Virus record (IMG/VR): IMGVR_UViG_3300044825_001871
Span: 62,001-126,000 of that record
DNA length: 64,000 nt
Reading direction: 5' to 3' (one strand)
From: a virus
Below, one piece after another: positions 43,326 to 51,369 of this stretch (position 1 is the stretch's first letter; every line of letters begins with the position of its first letter). A program made the translations under genes and the position numbers. The notes below the pieces were generated by a model. The model was not told the origin of the DNA. It ran no database searches and was given only the letters and a program-made list of their open reading frames with translations.

Positions 43326-44688
43326 GTTTCTAATCCTTAGAAACCTTTTACACAATGAAAAATATATTAGGAAAGTAATACCCTTTATTAAATCTGAATA
43401 TTTTGAAGATCAAAATCAAAAAATTGTATTTGAAGAAATATTATCTTTTGTCCAAGAATATAATCAACCTGCAACAAAAGAAGTTCTCTGCATTGAGGTA
43501 GAAAAAAGAACAGATATTAACGAGCAGTCTTTTAAAGAAATCTCTCAAATTATTTCTTGTCTTGAAGATGTTCCCGCTGAGTTTAATTGGTTAATTGATA
43601 CTACTGAAAAGTGGTGTAGAGATCGTGCCATTTATTTGGCACTTATGGAGTCTATTCATATTGCAGATGGAAATGACGAAAAGAAGAATCGTGACAGCAT
43701 TCCTTCTATTCTTTCTGATGCTCTTGCTGTAAGTTTTGATAATCATGTCGGTCATGATTATCTCCAAGACTACGAACAAAGATATGAGTCTTATCACAAA
43801 AAGGAGGATAAAATTGAATTTGATCTTGAATACTTTAACAAAATCACGAAAGGTGGTCTCCCTAACAAAACTCTTAACATCGCTCTTGCTGGTACGGGCG
43901 TCGGCAAGTCTCTATTCATGTGCCATGTGGCTAGCTCCGTCTTGCTCCAAGGGAGGAACGTTCTGTACATTACGCTGGAAATGGCAGAAGAACGCATTGC
44001 TGAAAGAATTGACGCAAACCTCTTGAATGTTCCCATTCAAGATATTGTAGATCTTCCTAAGCAGATGTTTGAAAACAAGGTAACGAACCTTTCAAAGAAA
44101 ACTCAAGGAACCTTAATTATTAAAGAGTATCCAACTGCTTCCGCACATGCCGGACATTTTAAAGCGTTGTTGAATGAACTTGCACTTAAGAAATCATTCA
44201 GACCAGATATTATCTTTATTGACTACCTTAATATTTGTTCTTCTTCTAGGTATCGCGGCAATTCAAATATTAACTCTTACACTTTCGTGAAAGCAATCGC
44301 AGAAGAACTTCGTGGTCTTGCTGTAGAATTTAGTGTTCCTATTGTAAGTGCCACTCAGACCACTCGTTCCGGTTATGGTTCCTCTGATGTTGAACTAACT
44401 GATACCTCTGAGTCTTTCGGTCTTCCTGCAACTGCAGACTTAATGTTTGCTCTGATTTCCACAGAGGAACTTGAGGGTCTCGGGCAAATTTTAGTCAAGC
44501 AACTTAAGAATCGTTATAATGATCCAACCATTCATAAGCGATTTGTTGTTGGTATTGACCGTGCCAAAATGCGTCTTTATGACTGCGAACAATCTGCTCA
44601 ACAAGATATCCTTGACAATGGAAAGGATGAAGAGTATGATTATGAAGAAAAGAAACCAAAGAAAACATTTGAAGGATTTAAATTCTAA
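43312..44688 (+). CDS. gp41: Replicative helicase gp41 (DnaB-like)
   Basis: 458 residues (T4: 475). Walker [10 protein letters not shown] at ~195; Walker [13 protein letters not shown] at ~300; SATQTTRSG after it as the H3-like motif. A helical N-terminal domain precedes. Together with primase gp61 it forms the primosome. Confidence 0.95.
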   Translation: MEKVEFLILRNLLHNEKYIRKVIPFIKSEYFEDQNQKIVFEEILSFVQEYNQPATKEVLCIEVEKRTDINEQSFKEISQIISCLEDVPAEFNWLIDTTEKWCRDRAIYLALMESIHIADGNDEKKNRDSIPSILSDALAVSFDNHVGHDYLQDYEQRYESYHKKEDKIEFDLEYFNKITKGGLPNKTLNIALAGTGVGKSLFMCHVASSVLLQGRNVLYITLEMAEERIAERIDANLLNVPIQDIVDLPKQMFENKVTNLSKKTQGTLIIKEYPTASAHAGHFKALLNELALKKSFRPDIIFIDYLNICSSSRYRGNSNINSYTFVKAIAEELRGLAVEFSVPIVSATQTTRSGYGSSDVELTDTSESFGLPATADLMFALISTEELEGLGQILVKQLKNRYNDPTIHKRFVVGIDRAKMRLYDCEQSAQQDILDNGKDEEYDYEEKKPKKTFEGFKF

Positions 44689-45092
44689 TGACTATTGACC
44701 TTAAAAAATACGTTGACTTTGTTGATGCAACTACGTCAAATCCTAGCAAACAATATAGTGATTTTCTCACACGTCTCCACAGTCTTGAAGTGGAGGGATT
44801 TCCTACCGAGCGACTGCTTACTGCTGCTGTAGGAATGTCTGCAGAAGCAGGTGAGTTTACTGAGATTGTAAAGAAAATGGTCTTTCAAGGTAAACCAGTA
44901 AATGAAGAAAATCTGTTTCACCTAAAGCGTGAACTTGGTGATATTATGTGGTATGTTTCTCAAGCGTGTATTGGACTTGATATTTCTCTTGAAGAAGTAA
45001 TCCAAATGAACTTTGAGAAACTAAGTGCCCGTTATCCTGAAGGTGCATTTAGTATTGAACGTTCTGAAAATCGTAAGGAGGGAGATCTGTGA
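44688..45092 (+). CDS. mazG: MazG-like nucleotide pyrophosphohydrolase
   Basis: 134 residues. The all-alpha NTP-PPase motif EAGEFTEIVKK (E-x2-E-type) with KRELGDIMWYVSQ (E-x2-D) is complete. Cyanophage MazG is a common host-derived metabolic gene, proposed to alter (p)ppGpp or dispose of nucleotides, although in vitro work favours dNTPs. It shares one base with the gp41 stop. Confidence 0.92.
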   Translation: MTIDLKKYVDFVDATTSNPSKQYSDFLTRLHSLEVEGFPTERLLTAAVGMSAEAGEFTEIVKKMVFQGKPVNEENLFHLKRELGDIMWYVSQACIGLDISLEEVIQMNFEKLSARYPEGAFSIERSENRKEGDL

Positions 45093-45274
45093 CTAAAGAA
45101 AAGCAAGTAACAATCAAAATGGATGCTCGCACAGCAGCAGCAGTTCGCCAAGTTCTGTTTGATTCACAAAAAGGATATACTTACAATGAGGAAAGTGTTC
45201 CTCCTCGTATTGATGACATTCGTGGAGTGATCCAACAACTTGATGATAACATTGGTGCTGTTCTTGGTGCTTAA
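45089..45274 (+). CDS. Small conserved phage protein
   Basis: 61 residues from GTG 45089, which overlaps the mazG stop (GTGA); GGAGG is 8 nt upstream. Pattern: VTIKMDARTAAAVRQVLFDSQKG. It resembles small conserved cyanophage proteins of unknown function. Confidence 0.65.
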   Translation: MTKEKQVTIKMDARTAAAVRQVLFDSQKGYTYNEESVPPRIDDIRGVIQQLDDNIGAVLGA

Positions 45275-45281
45275 ATAAATA
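45274..45281 (+). promoter_or_regulatory. Late promoter box AATAAATA
   Basis: Overlaps the stop of the previous gene, 9 nt before the metallopeptidase-like gene. Start to box distance is short, so the RNA would be nearly leaderless. Confidence 0.5.
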
Positions 45282-45290
45282 TTTTAAAAA

Positions 45291-45689
45291 ATGTCTTTAA
45301 TTGGAAAAAGAAAAGGAAGACCAACTACAAAATATCAGTTTGAGTTAATTTTAAAAAAGTTTTTGGTCTTTTTAAAAAGAGAACTTAAATTTAATTATAA
45401 TATTCCAATTATTCTTGTGGATGATGTTGATTTTTCTAAAAACAATAAAACATTTGGTATAATGTATCCAGATAAAATTGTTATTAGTATTGTCAATCGT
45501 CATCCTATAGATATTTTAAGAACAGTAGCACACGAATATATTCACCATAAGCAACAAAGTGAAGGTAAAAAACTAAATGGAAATGCAGGAAGTTCCAGTG
45601 AAAATGAAGCAAATGCAAAGGCGGGTGAGATAATAAGAAAATATGGAAATCTTCATCCAGAGTTATTTGACCTAATACCTATTAGATAA
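45291..45689 (+). CDS. Small zinc metallopeptidase-like protein (HEXXH)
   Basis: 132 residues. VAHEYIHHKQQ gives a classical H81-E82-x-x-H85 zinc-peptidase helix, followed ~20 residues later by ENEANAKAGE, whose Glu could be the third ligand. The layout resembles SprT/minigluzincin-type peptidases. The basic N-terminus (IGKRKGRPTTKY) could bind nucleic acid. Preceded by a late promoter, so made with structural proteins. Confidence 0.65.
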   Translation: MSLIGKRKGRPTTKYQFELILKKFLVFLKRELKFNYNIPIILVDDVDFSKNNKTFGIMYPDKIVISIVNRHPIDILRTVAHEYIHHKQQSEGKKLNGNAGSSSENEANAKAGEIIRKYGNLHPELFDLIPIR

Positions 45690-45695
45690 TTTGTT

Positions 45696-45718
45696 TTTAT
45701 AAATAACTAAAAAGTATT
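45696..45718 (+). repeat. Promoter-region repeat, copy 2
   Basis: 23 bp identical to 31221-31243, located immediately before the second paralog. Confidence 0.85.
45698..45705 (+). promoter_or_regulatory. Late promoter box TATAAATA
   Basis: Exact late consensus within the duplicated leader. Confidence 0.65.
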
Positions 45719-45728
45719 TGTAAAAAAA

Positions 45729-46448
45729 ATGTCTAGACTCACTGGAAATGATGCATATGGTCTGATGGAAGCATATTCTGCTGTTTATCAACCAAGACTA
45801 GAATTGACTGAGGAAGAAATTTGGGAAGAAGTTGAAAACTTTGTAAATGAACTCATAGAGGAAGGATATGATCTGAGTGAGTATACTTGGGAAGATATGT
45901 ATGAAGCATATATCGAAGAGGCAAGAGCAGAAGGTGTAAAACCTTATAAACCACAGCCATTAAAACCATTACCTCAAGCAAAACCACTTTCTGGACAGAG
46001 GGGTGATGGAAGTGGATATAAAGATCGTACTGGAAAAACAGAAGGGCCTCTTATTACAGTAAATCCAGGAAATCCAGAAGAAGCAAGAAAAGCTTTAGAA
46101 AAAACTAAACAAAAACCACATACAAGAACTGGAAACCCAACTAGGATTATGAGCCCTAATCTTTCTACCACTAGAGAGGTTGATGCTGTTCGTGGAATGG
46201 TTCAAGGTAAAGCGATCAATAATCCAACAGCATCTAGTTTGCCTAAAGGGTCATCGGCAAAACCAAAACTTTCTAGAGAAATTATAAGAAGACCTCAAGC
46301 AGAGGAAGTAGATGTATATGATGTTATTCTTTCTCACTTGCTTGATGAAGGATATGCAAGTTCTGTAGATGCTGCAGAAGCAATTATGGTTAATATGAGT
46401 GAAGATTGGAGAGATATTATTATTGAAGAAATCCTTGGTGAAGCATAG
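45729..46448 (+). CDS. Paralog B of the EAYxxVY family, ending at an amber codon
   Basis: 239 residues. Start motif LMEAYSAVYQ, a Pro/Lys-rich middle and the helical block VDVYDVILSHLLDEGYA, AAEAIMVNMSEDW match the 31250 protein. The frame stops at TAG 46446-46448. Beyond it the same frame stays open for 22 codons to TGA 46515-46517 and encodes TKNPKKLRKQKAMGEH, the conserved tail of paralog A. So the gene is either truncated by a point mutation or its tail is added by amber readthrough. Confidence 0.75.
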   Translation: MSRLTGNDAYGLMEAYSAVYQPRLELTEEEIWEEVENFVNELIEEGYDLSEYTWEDMYEAYIEEARAEGVKPYKPQPLKPLPQAKPLSGQRGDGSGYKDRTGKTEGPLITVNPGNPEEARKALEKTKQKPHTRTGNPTRIMSPNLSTTREVDAVRGMVQGKAINNPTASSLPKGSSAKPKLSREIIRRPQAEEVDVYDVILSHLLDEGYASSVDAAEAIMVNMSEDWRDIIIEEILGEA

Positions 46449-46517
46449 GGTCTTGGTGGCGTAACCAAGAATCCTAAGAAACTCCGTAAGCAAAAAGCAA
46501 TGGGTGAGCACGGTTGA
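46449..46517 (+). other. In-frame extension beyond an amber stop
   Basis: 22 sense codons after TAG 46446, ending TGA, containing the conserved tail KNPKKLRKQKAMGEH found at the end of the 31250 protein. No stop or frameshift besides the amber codon. Confidence 0.8.
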
Positions 46518-46542
46518 AAATCTAAATTATAAAATTTATTGA

Positions 46543-46582
46543 CCCCCTCTTTCTAAATATAAGAAAGAGGGGGGATTTTTTT
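46543..46582 (+). promoter_or_regulatory. Terminator-type hairpin with late box in its loop, gating the PD-(D/E)XK-like gene
   Basis: Perfect 12-bp stem CCCCCTCTTTCT (46543-46554) with its complement (46562-46573), then seven T and ATG 46583. TCTAAATA (46552-46559) spans the loop. A late start at ~46565 would omit the 5' arm and expose the purine-rich GAGGGGGG that can act as ribosome binding site. Upstream RNA would fold, terminating and/or hiding that site. Confidence 0.8.
46552..46559 (+). promoter_or_regulatory. Late promoter-like box TCTAAATA in hairpin loop
   Basis: One or two mismatches from TATAAATA; see the hairpin entry. Confidence 0.55.
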
Positions 46583-47266
46583 ATGTTTGCTCTAAGAGGA
46601 TTTCAATATGAAAAAAGTATTTTTAACATGTTGATGCAAAATAATCTGACGGAACAAAGGTATAGCCCTGCGGCAAGTTCCCACGAATCAGACACTGCAT
46701 TTAAAATTAAAAATAAAGTTTATAATTTAGAAGTTAAATTAGACCTAAACGCAGATTTTGGGCAAGGAACTTTAAGATATGATATCGATAATAAAACCTG
46801 GGTTACTTATTCTGACAATCGATCTATGAAAAAAATATTAGACTTTTTTGAAGTTGCTGATTTTGCGAATGAATCTTGGAAAGGGGTAATTCCATATAGT
46901 AACTATAAACACGTTGACATTTATAAAAAAAGACCTCCTCAAAAAAGATTGTTACCACATGAAGATCTTTCGGATAGGAGAAATTTTACAGATAATTACA
47001 AAAAATTAACTGGAAATCCAATAGCAGATTATTACAACAGCAAAGACGTGTATTATATTCAAATAGGAAAAAATAAAGGATTTTATTATATGGGGAAAGA
47101 TATTGCTAATTTAGGAGTTCCCGAATTCAATCCAACAGAGCAAAAAATAAGAATAAGAAGAAAAGAAGGTAGGTTTACTACTGCTATTCTTATAAGCACA
47201 AATGTCCCAAGCTCTTTATATAACTTAGATTATAATGCAATATTTTTGATCAATAAAAATAAATAA
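46583..47266 (+). CDS. Putative PD-(D/E)XK nuclease-like protein
   Basis: 227 residues. D37...E50-V-K52 (DTAFKIKNKVYNLEVKLD) forms a D-x12-E-x-K motif after a helix, the usual core of restriction-type nucleases. The rest is Lys/Tyr/Asn-rich and unrecognised. It is controlled by a late-gated hairpin like the GIY-YIG gene. Codon use is more AT-rich than the replisome genes, in line with a mobile or accessory gene. The nuclease call is inference. Confidence 0.55.
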   Translation: MFALRGFQYEKSIFNMLMQNNLTEQRYSPAASSHESDTAFKIKNKVYNLEVKLDLNADFGQGTLRYDIDNKTWVTYSDNRSMKKILDFFEVADFANESWKGVIPYSNYKHVDIYKKRPPQKRLLPHEDLSDRRNFTDNYKKLTGNPIADYYNSKDVYYIQIGKNKGFYYMGKDIANLGVPEFNPTEQKIRIRRKEGRFTTAILISTNVPSSLYNLDYNAIFLINKNK

Positions 47267-47269
47267 ATA
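47262..47269 (+). promoter_or_regulatory. Late promoter box AATAAATA
   Basis: Overlaps the previous stop, 17 nt before the next gene; the 10 nt downstream (CTTAGAAA) are shared with the Dps promoter at 61702. Confidence 0.6.
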
Positions 47270-47286
47270 CTTAGAAACACTATAAG

Positions 47287-48573
47287 ATGAAGAAATTTTC
47301 CCAATTTATATTAGAAGCAAAAGAAACCAGAGCCTCCGAGCAAGCAAAAAAGCTTGGTCTGGTTGGTGATGGTCATGGGGATTGGTATAATTCTCAGGGA
47401 GAATTTGTTGCTAAAACTGTAGACGGGCAACTCAAATTCTTTAATCAAGGACAGAGAGTGGGACAGAGAGATATTCCTCCAAAACCAGGCAAAGGAAGAG
47501 GAGCAGCAACAGCACAACAGCAAATTTCTCCTCAACAATCTCAGGGACAGCAAATTTCTCCCCAAAGAATACCTATCGGACAAGAAGATCAAATGCCTGC
47601 TGATGATGAGTTTTTGACTATTGTTCTTGCCAAATTTAATCCACCATCAAAGGAACATAAGAAGTTATTTACTGCAGCAAAAAGAGTTTCTTTAGGTGGA
47701 GAAGTAAGGATATATCCCTCACAAATACAAGATAATAAAAAAAATCCATTAAGTGTGAATAGAAAGGTATATTATTTGAAAACAATGTTTCCAGAAATTA
47801 AAGATGATATCGTAAACAACCCAGAAATTAGAACTATATTTGATGTTCTAATTGCCGCAAATGAAGATGGATATTCGAATGTAAATATTGTGGTTGGATC
47901 TGATCGCCAAGCTGAAATTCAAAATTTAGCAAATAAACATAATGGGAAATTTTATCAGTATAATGAAATAAAAGTAATTCCTACTGGAACATTTGATTCT
48001 GAGAAAGATGTTTCTGGCATTTCTTCTGGTATGATGAGAAAGACTGCTGCTGATAATAATTTTAGAGAATTTAAAAGAGCAGTCCCTAAAACTATTGATG
48101 ATGTTGATGCTAGAAAATTGTTTAATGAACTTAGAAAGGCAATGGGATTTAAAGAAAATGTTAAAGAAAATTATAATCTTTGGGAAATCGCTCCAGAATT
48201 AGATTTTAAAAATCTGAGGGAAAATTATATTCAGAACAAAATTTTTAAAATAGGTGATATTGTTGAAAATATGAATACTGGATTAGTTGGTAAAGTTATG
48301 CGTAGGGGCACAAATTATTTAATTTGTGTTACCGAAAATGATGTTATGTTTAAATCTTGGATAAAAGACCTTGTTGAATATAGTGAAGTTAAAATGGATA
48401 AAATGTATAGAGAATCTGGGAAACCAAATACTCTTGTTGGTACAACTGGATATCTTAAGTATGCAGTTAAACAAACTCCAGGAGCTACTTTAGGAAAAGA
48501 AAATCTTCAACCTAAAGGTAAGGCATTTCTAAATTTCATAAATAAGTATAGAAAAAGTAAAGTAAGTGCTTAA
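47287..48573 (+). CDS. Nucleotidyltransferase-like protein with capsid-targeting N-terminus and KOW-like domain
   Basis: 428 residues. MKKFSQFILE-A has the T4 capsid-targeting pattern, with I-L-E fitting the gp21 cleavage site after residue 10. Gly/Gln-rich linker at ~60-105. The domain at ~108-285 looks like a HIGH-type cytidylyltransferase: IVLAKFNPPSKEH (~111), a central VVGSDRQAEI, and SGISSGMMRKTA (~240) as the ISSxxxR motif. Residues ~320-365 (FKIGDIVENMNTGLVGKVM) form a KOW-like barrel. Might add a nucleotide to a small molecule or RNA; substrate unknown. Confidence 0.65.
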   Translation: MKKFSQFILEAKETRASEQAKKLGLVGDGHGDWYNSQGEFVAKTVDGQLKFFNQGQRVGQRDIPPKPGKGRGAATAQQQISPQQSQGQQISPQRIPIGQEDQMPADDEFLTIVLAKFNPPSKEHKKLFTAAKRVSLGGEVRIYPSQIQDNKKNPLSVNRKVYYLKTMFPEIKDDIVNNPEIRTIFDVLIAANEDGYSNVNIVVGSDRQAEIQNLANKHNGKFYQYNEIKVIPTGTFDSEKDVSGISSGMMRKTAADNNFREFKRAVPKTIDDVDARKLFNELRKAMGFKENVKENYNLWEIAPELDFKNLRENYIQNKIFKIGDIVENMNTGLVGKVMRRGTNYLICVTENDVMFKSWIKDLVEYSEVKMDKMYRESGKPNTLVGTTGYLKYAVKQTPGATLGKENLQPKGKAFLNFINKYRKSKVSA

Positions 48574-48578
48574 TTACG

Positions 48579-51071
48579 ATGTCTATTAATCCCCTGAATG
48601 ATATTTCTAGAGTCTATCTAGAACAGGTTGCAATTAAGGAAGCAGTCGATCAAGATACTGATGGAGATACTGATTTTGCTGATGTTAGAATTGCTAGGAT
48701 GATAGCATCTGGTGTTCCTAGAGAAGTTGCAATACAAAAAACGAGAAATAAACCATACAATAAAAAAATAAAGTCAGTAAGGGAATCCCTGATTGGCAAA
48801 CAGTCTGAAATTGATGCGAATAAGAATGGAAAAATTGATTCCCAAGACTTTACAATCCTTCGTTCAACTAAAAAGAAAAGGCAAGTAAAAGAAGGTTTCT
48901 CAAATTGGAGAGAAGATCTGATTGAAATTGTAGATAAAATTCCAAAAAATAAAAGTGAAGATGTAAGAATTACTGATAAGAAAGTTGATAATAAAATTGA
49001 TATTAATCCAAGACTTGATCTTGGAGAAGCAGTAGAAAGTCTTGGCGGAACTCTTATTGAGATGATTGAAATTGATGAAGTAGATTATATTGTTGAAAGT
49101 GTTTATGAAGAATTGCTTGGGGAAGGATATGAAGAGGATGATATTGAGGAAGCACTTGAGTATGCTTTAGTTGAAGCAAAAGTAACTTTCGGACACGATA
49201 CTTCTGAAACAAAAAAGAAAAAGGGAAGAAATCTTTTAGGTGCTGTTGGAAGACTTGCAAGACAAAAACTGTCTTCTAAATATCGTGGTGCTAAAAAAGC
49301 AGTAAGTTCAGCAGCTGTTAGTGGATTAAGAAACGTTGCTAGAGGAGCATTAGGTGCTGCTCGTAAATTAGAGGGAGACAAAAAACCAAGCCCAGTTCAT
49401 TCGCGAGCAGGGACAAGATCGCCTTCGGTGCATCGCGGTGCTGGAGTTGGACAAAGAGAAAGAGTAAGCAGTGGATCTTATTCTGCCCCAAAACCAGAAG
49501 CACCAAAACCATCAGCAAAACCAGAACAAAGAAAAGCATCAACTCCAGTTTCTGATCCTTGGGAGGGATCTTATACATCCCAATCAAAAAAACCATCACC
49601 AAAACCTCAGGCAAAGACAACCAAAGTTCCTGCAAAAACTTCAGAACCGGCACCAGCACAAGGATTGAGTGCTAAACAAAAGGCAGCAGCCATAAGAGCA
49701 CAACGTAGAAACATAAATATATCACCAGAAGATCTTCAGAGAGTTATTAGTAACGTAAAAGAAGATTACTGGAGTACTGTTGCTAAAGCATATAAGGAAA
49801 AATATGAATTACTTGAAAAAGCGGAAAGTGAGCAACAACAAAAACTTTTCGGTCTTGCTCTTTCTGTAAAAAGAGGACAAACTTCAAGAGATAAGGTAAG
49901 TGATAGAGTTCTTGAAATTGTTGATAGTATGAGTGAGAAAAAAATTCGTGACTTTGCTAAAACTCCCCATAAAGGACTTCCTCATAAAATTGAAACAAAG
50001 GAAGAAGCAATAAGACAGGAATTTATTGCCCGAATGGTGAGTAAAATTGAAGAGCAAAGTGGAGTTTATGTTGATGAAGAAAAACTTCAAAGTTCAATGA
50101 AGAAAGGTAAAAAAAAACTAGAAAGCAATACCCAAGTTTTTCACGATGTAGATGATAATCTTGTAGATCAGAGACATCCTGATGCTGCAAAAATTGATGT
50201 GATGAGAAAAACTGGCGGTGAGTGGAAAAGAGTACAATCATTAACACCTAGTCAGTTTGCTCATCATAGACTAAGAAAACCTGGAGAACCTGTAAAGAAA
50301 GAAAATGATCCCGGTGATAAGTATGGGTTTAACCAGTTTAGAGACACTGAAAAATTCAAAAAAACAACAAAACCAAATAAACCAGTAGTTAGATTGGGAG
50401 ATAGTTCAAGAAGACCAGCACAAAAAGAAGTTGTGACTGCTCGTGGCGGATCTAAATTTGGAAGTAAAAAACCAAGCACCCCTATGGATAACCCTGGGGA
50501 ATTTGCTAAAGATTTGAAAACTAGAATTGGTGTAAAAAATCTTGAAAGAAAGAACGTCCATTTTACTGGCGGAATGCGTAAGGGATCTGGACCTGAGAAA
50601 AAGGCTGAGGTTGTTAAAAAAATTGTGAAACCTGATGTTAAGAAAGTCATTGCAACTGATGATCACTTACAGAATGTAAGACATATGGCAGCAGCGGCAT
50701 CTGAGGTAGCACCTAAGGCAAAAGTTAGAGCATATCAATCAAAACCTGCTACAAAAGCAAAAGGTAAAGTGAGGTCTGGTGATATTGTTCCGGTAAGAGT
50801 TGGTAAGGAAAGTGATTTGAATGATCCTAAAATTGGAATTAGAAAAAATACTTCTCCTTCAGGGTCACCAAAAGAAACACAAAGAAGAAGAAAGCAACAA
50901 AAGATGGGTGAAGCAGTTGATCTAAATCAACCCCAAGAGAAACCCCAAAATCCATCTGCGGTCAATCAAGTTTTACAAGCAAAAATAAAAGCAGATTCTG
51001 CAAAAAAAGAATTTGCCACCAAACAAAGAATGGCGGCACAAAAGGGCGTTGATTTATCTTCAATTTCCTAA
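48579..51071 (+). CDS. Large multidomain protein: EF-hand-like loops and HAD phosphatase-like domain
   Basis: 830 residues. N-terminus ISRVYLEQVAIKEAV is a motif shared by several cyanophage accessory proteins. Two Ca-binding loops: DQDTDGDTDFAD (24-35) and DANKNGKIDSQDF (79-91). A basic, Pro/Ser/Lys-rich region spans ~260-385. From ~515 a HAD-type domain: FHDVDDNLV (motif I), EVVTARGG at ~615 (motif II), a Lys-rich helix, and VIATDDHLQNVRHM near 690 (motif IV). The second Asp of motif I is followed by Asn where phosphatases have Thr/Gly-Thr, so activity is uncertain. Tail ends with RRRKQQKMGEA. Confidence 0.65.
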   Translation: MSINPLNDISRVYLEQVAIKEAVDQDTDGDTDFADVRIARMIASGVPREVAIQKTRNKPYNKKIKSVRESLIGKQSEIDANKNGKIDSQDFTILRSTKKKRQVKEGFSNWREDLIEIVDKIPKNKSEDVRITDKKVDNKIDINPRLDLGEAVESLGGTLIEMIEIDEVDYIVESVYEELLGEGYEEDDIEEALEYALVEAKVTFGHDTSETKKKKGRNLLGAVGRLARQKLSSKYRGAKKAVSSAAVSGLRNVARGALGAARKLEGDKKPSPVHSRAGTRSPSVHRGAGVGQRERVSSGSYSAPKPEAPKPSAKPEQRKASTPVSDPWEGSYTSQSKKPSPKPQAKTTKVPAKTSEPAPAQGLSAKQKAAAIRAQRRNINISPEDLQRVISNVKEDYWSTVAKAYKEKYELLEKAESEQQQKLFGLALSVKRGQTSRDKVSDRVLEIVDSMSEKKIRDFAKTPHKGLPHKIETKEEAIRQEFIARMVSKIEEQSGVYVDEEKLQSSMKKGKKKLESNTQVFHDVDDNLVDQRHPDAAKIDVMRKTGGEWKRVQSLTPSQFAHHRLRKPGEPVKKENDPGDKYGFNQFRDTEKFKKTTKPNKPVVRLGDSSRRPAQKEVVTARGGSKFGSKKPSTPMDNPGEFAKDLKTRIGVKNLERKNVHFTGGMRKGSGPEKKAEVVKKIVKPDVKKVIATDDHLQNVRHMAAAASEVAPKAKVRAYQSKPATKAKGKVRSGDIVPVRVGKESDLNDPKIGIRKNTSPSGSPKETQRRRKQQKMGEAVDLNQPQEKPQNPSAVNQVLQAKIKADSAKKEFATKQRMAAQKGVDLSSIS

Positions 51072-51074
51072 ATA
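51067..51074 (+). promoter_or_regulatory. Possible late box CCTAAATA
   Basis: 30 nt before the small 51104 gene, overlapping the previous stop; two mismatches from consensus. Confidence 0.4.
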
Positions 51075-51103
51075 GAGAAGGATATCTTTTATAGGAGGTC
51101 ATT

Positions 51104-51277
51104 ATGGGAGTATTAGTAGAGGTCGTAAAACCACTTCTTTTAGCAGCAATGAATTCTTGCCATACAAAAAGACTTGTTTGTGAACTTCTTGATCGTTATG
51201 TAAATACTACTGATAATGATATCGATGATCTAATTGCAGGCACAGTGAGAACTGCGCTTCTTAAAGGTTGTAAGTGA
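51104..51277 (+). CDS. Small protein, unknown function
   Basis: 57 residues, too short for most gene finders, with a strong AGGAGG ribosome binding site 5 nt upstream. Predominantly helical: VLVEVVKPLLLAAM then RLVCELLDRYVNTTDNDIDD. Two Cys. Bounded by a terminator just downstream, so it may be a stand-alone unit. No family recognised. Confidence 0.7.
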   Translation: MGVLVEVVKPLLLAAMNSCHTKRLVCELLDRYVNTTDNDIDDLIAGTVRTALLKGCK

Positions 51278-51300
51278 TTGATTTTTTAAAATAAATTACA

Positions 51301-51331
51301 AAGGAGACCAAAAGTAAGGTCTCCTTTTTTT
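51301..51331 (+). terminator. Intrinsic terminator
   Basis: Perfect 9-bp stem AAGGAGACC/GGTCTCCTT, 8-nt loop and seven T; last T is the first base of a late box. Confidence 0.92.
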
Positions 51332-51338
51332 ATAAATA
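51331..51338 (+). promoter_or_regulatory. Late promoter box TATAAATA
   Basis: Exact consensus fused to the terminator, 31 nt before the virion protein. Confidence 0.7.
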
Positions 51339-51369
51339 TTCATATCAAATAATTTTTACGGGAAAAAAC

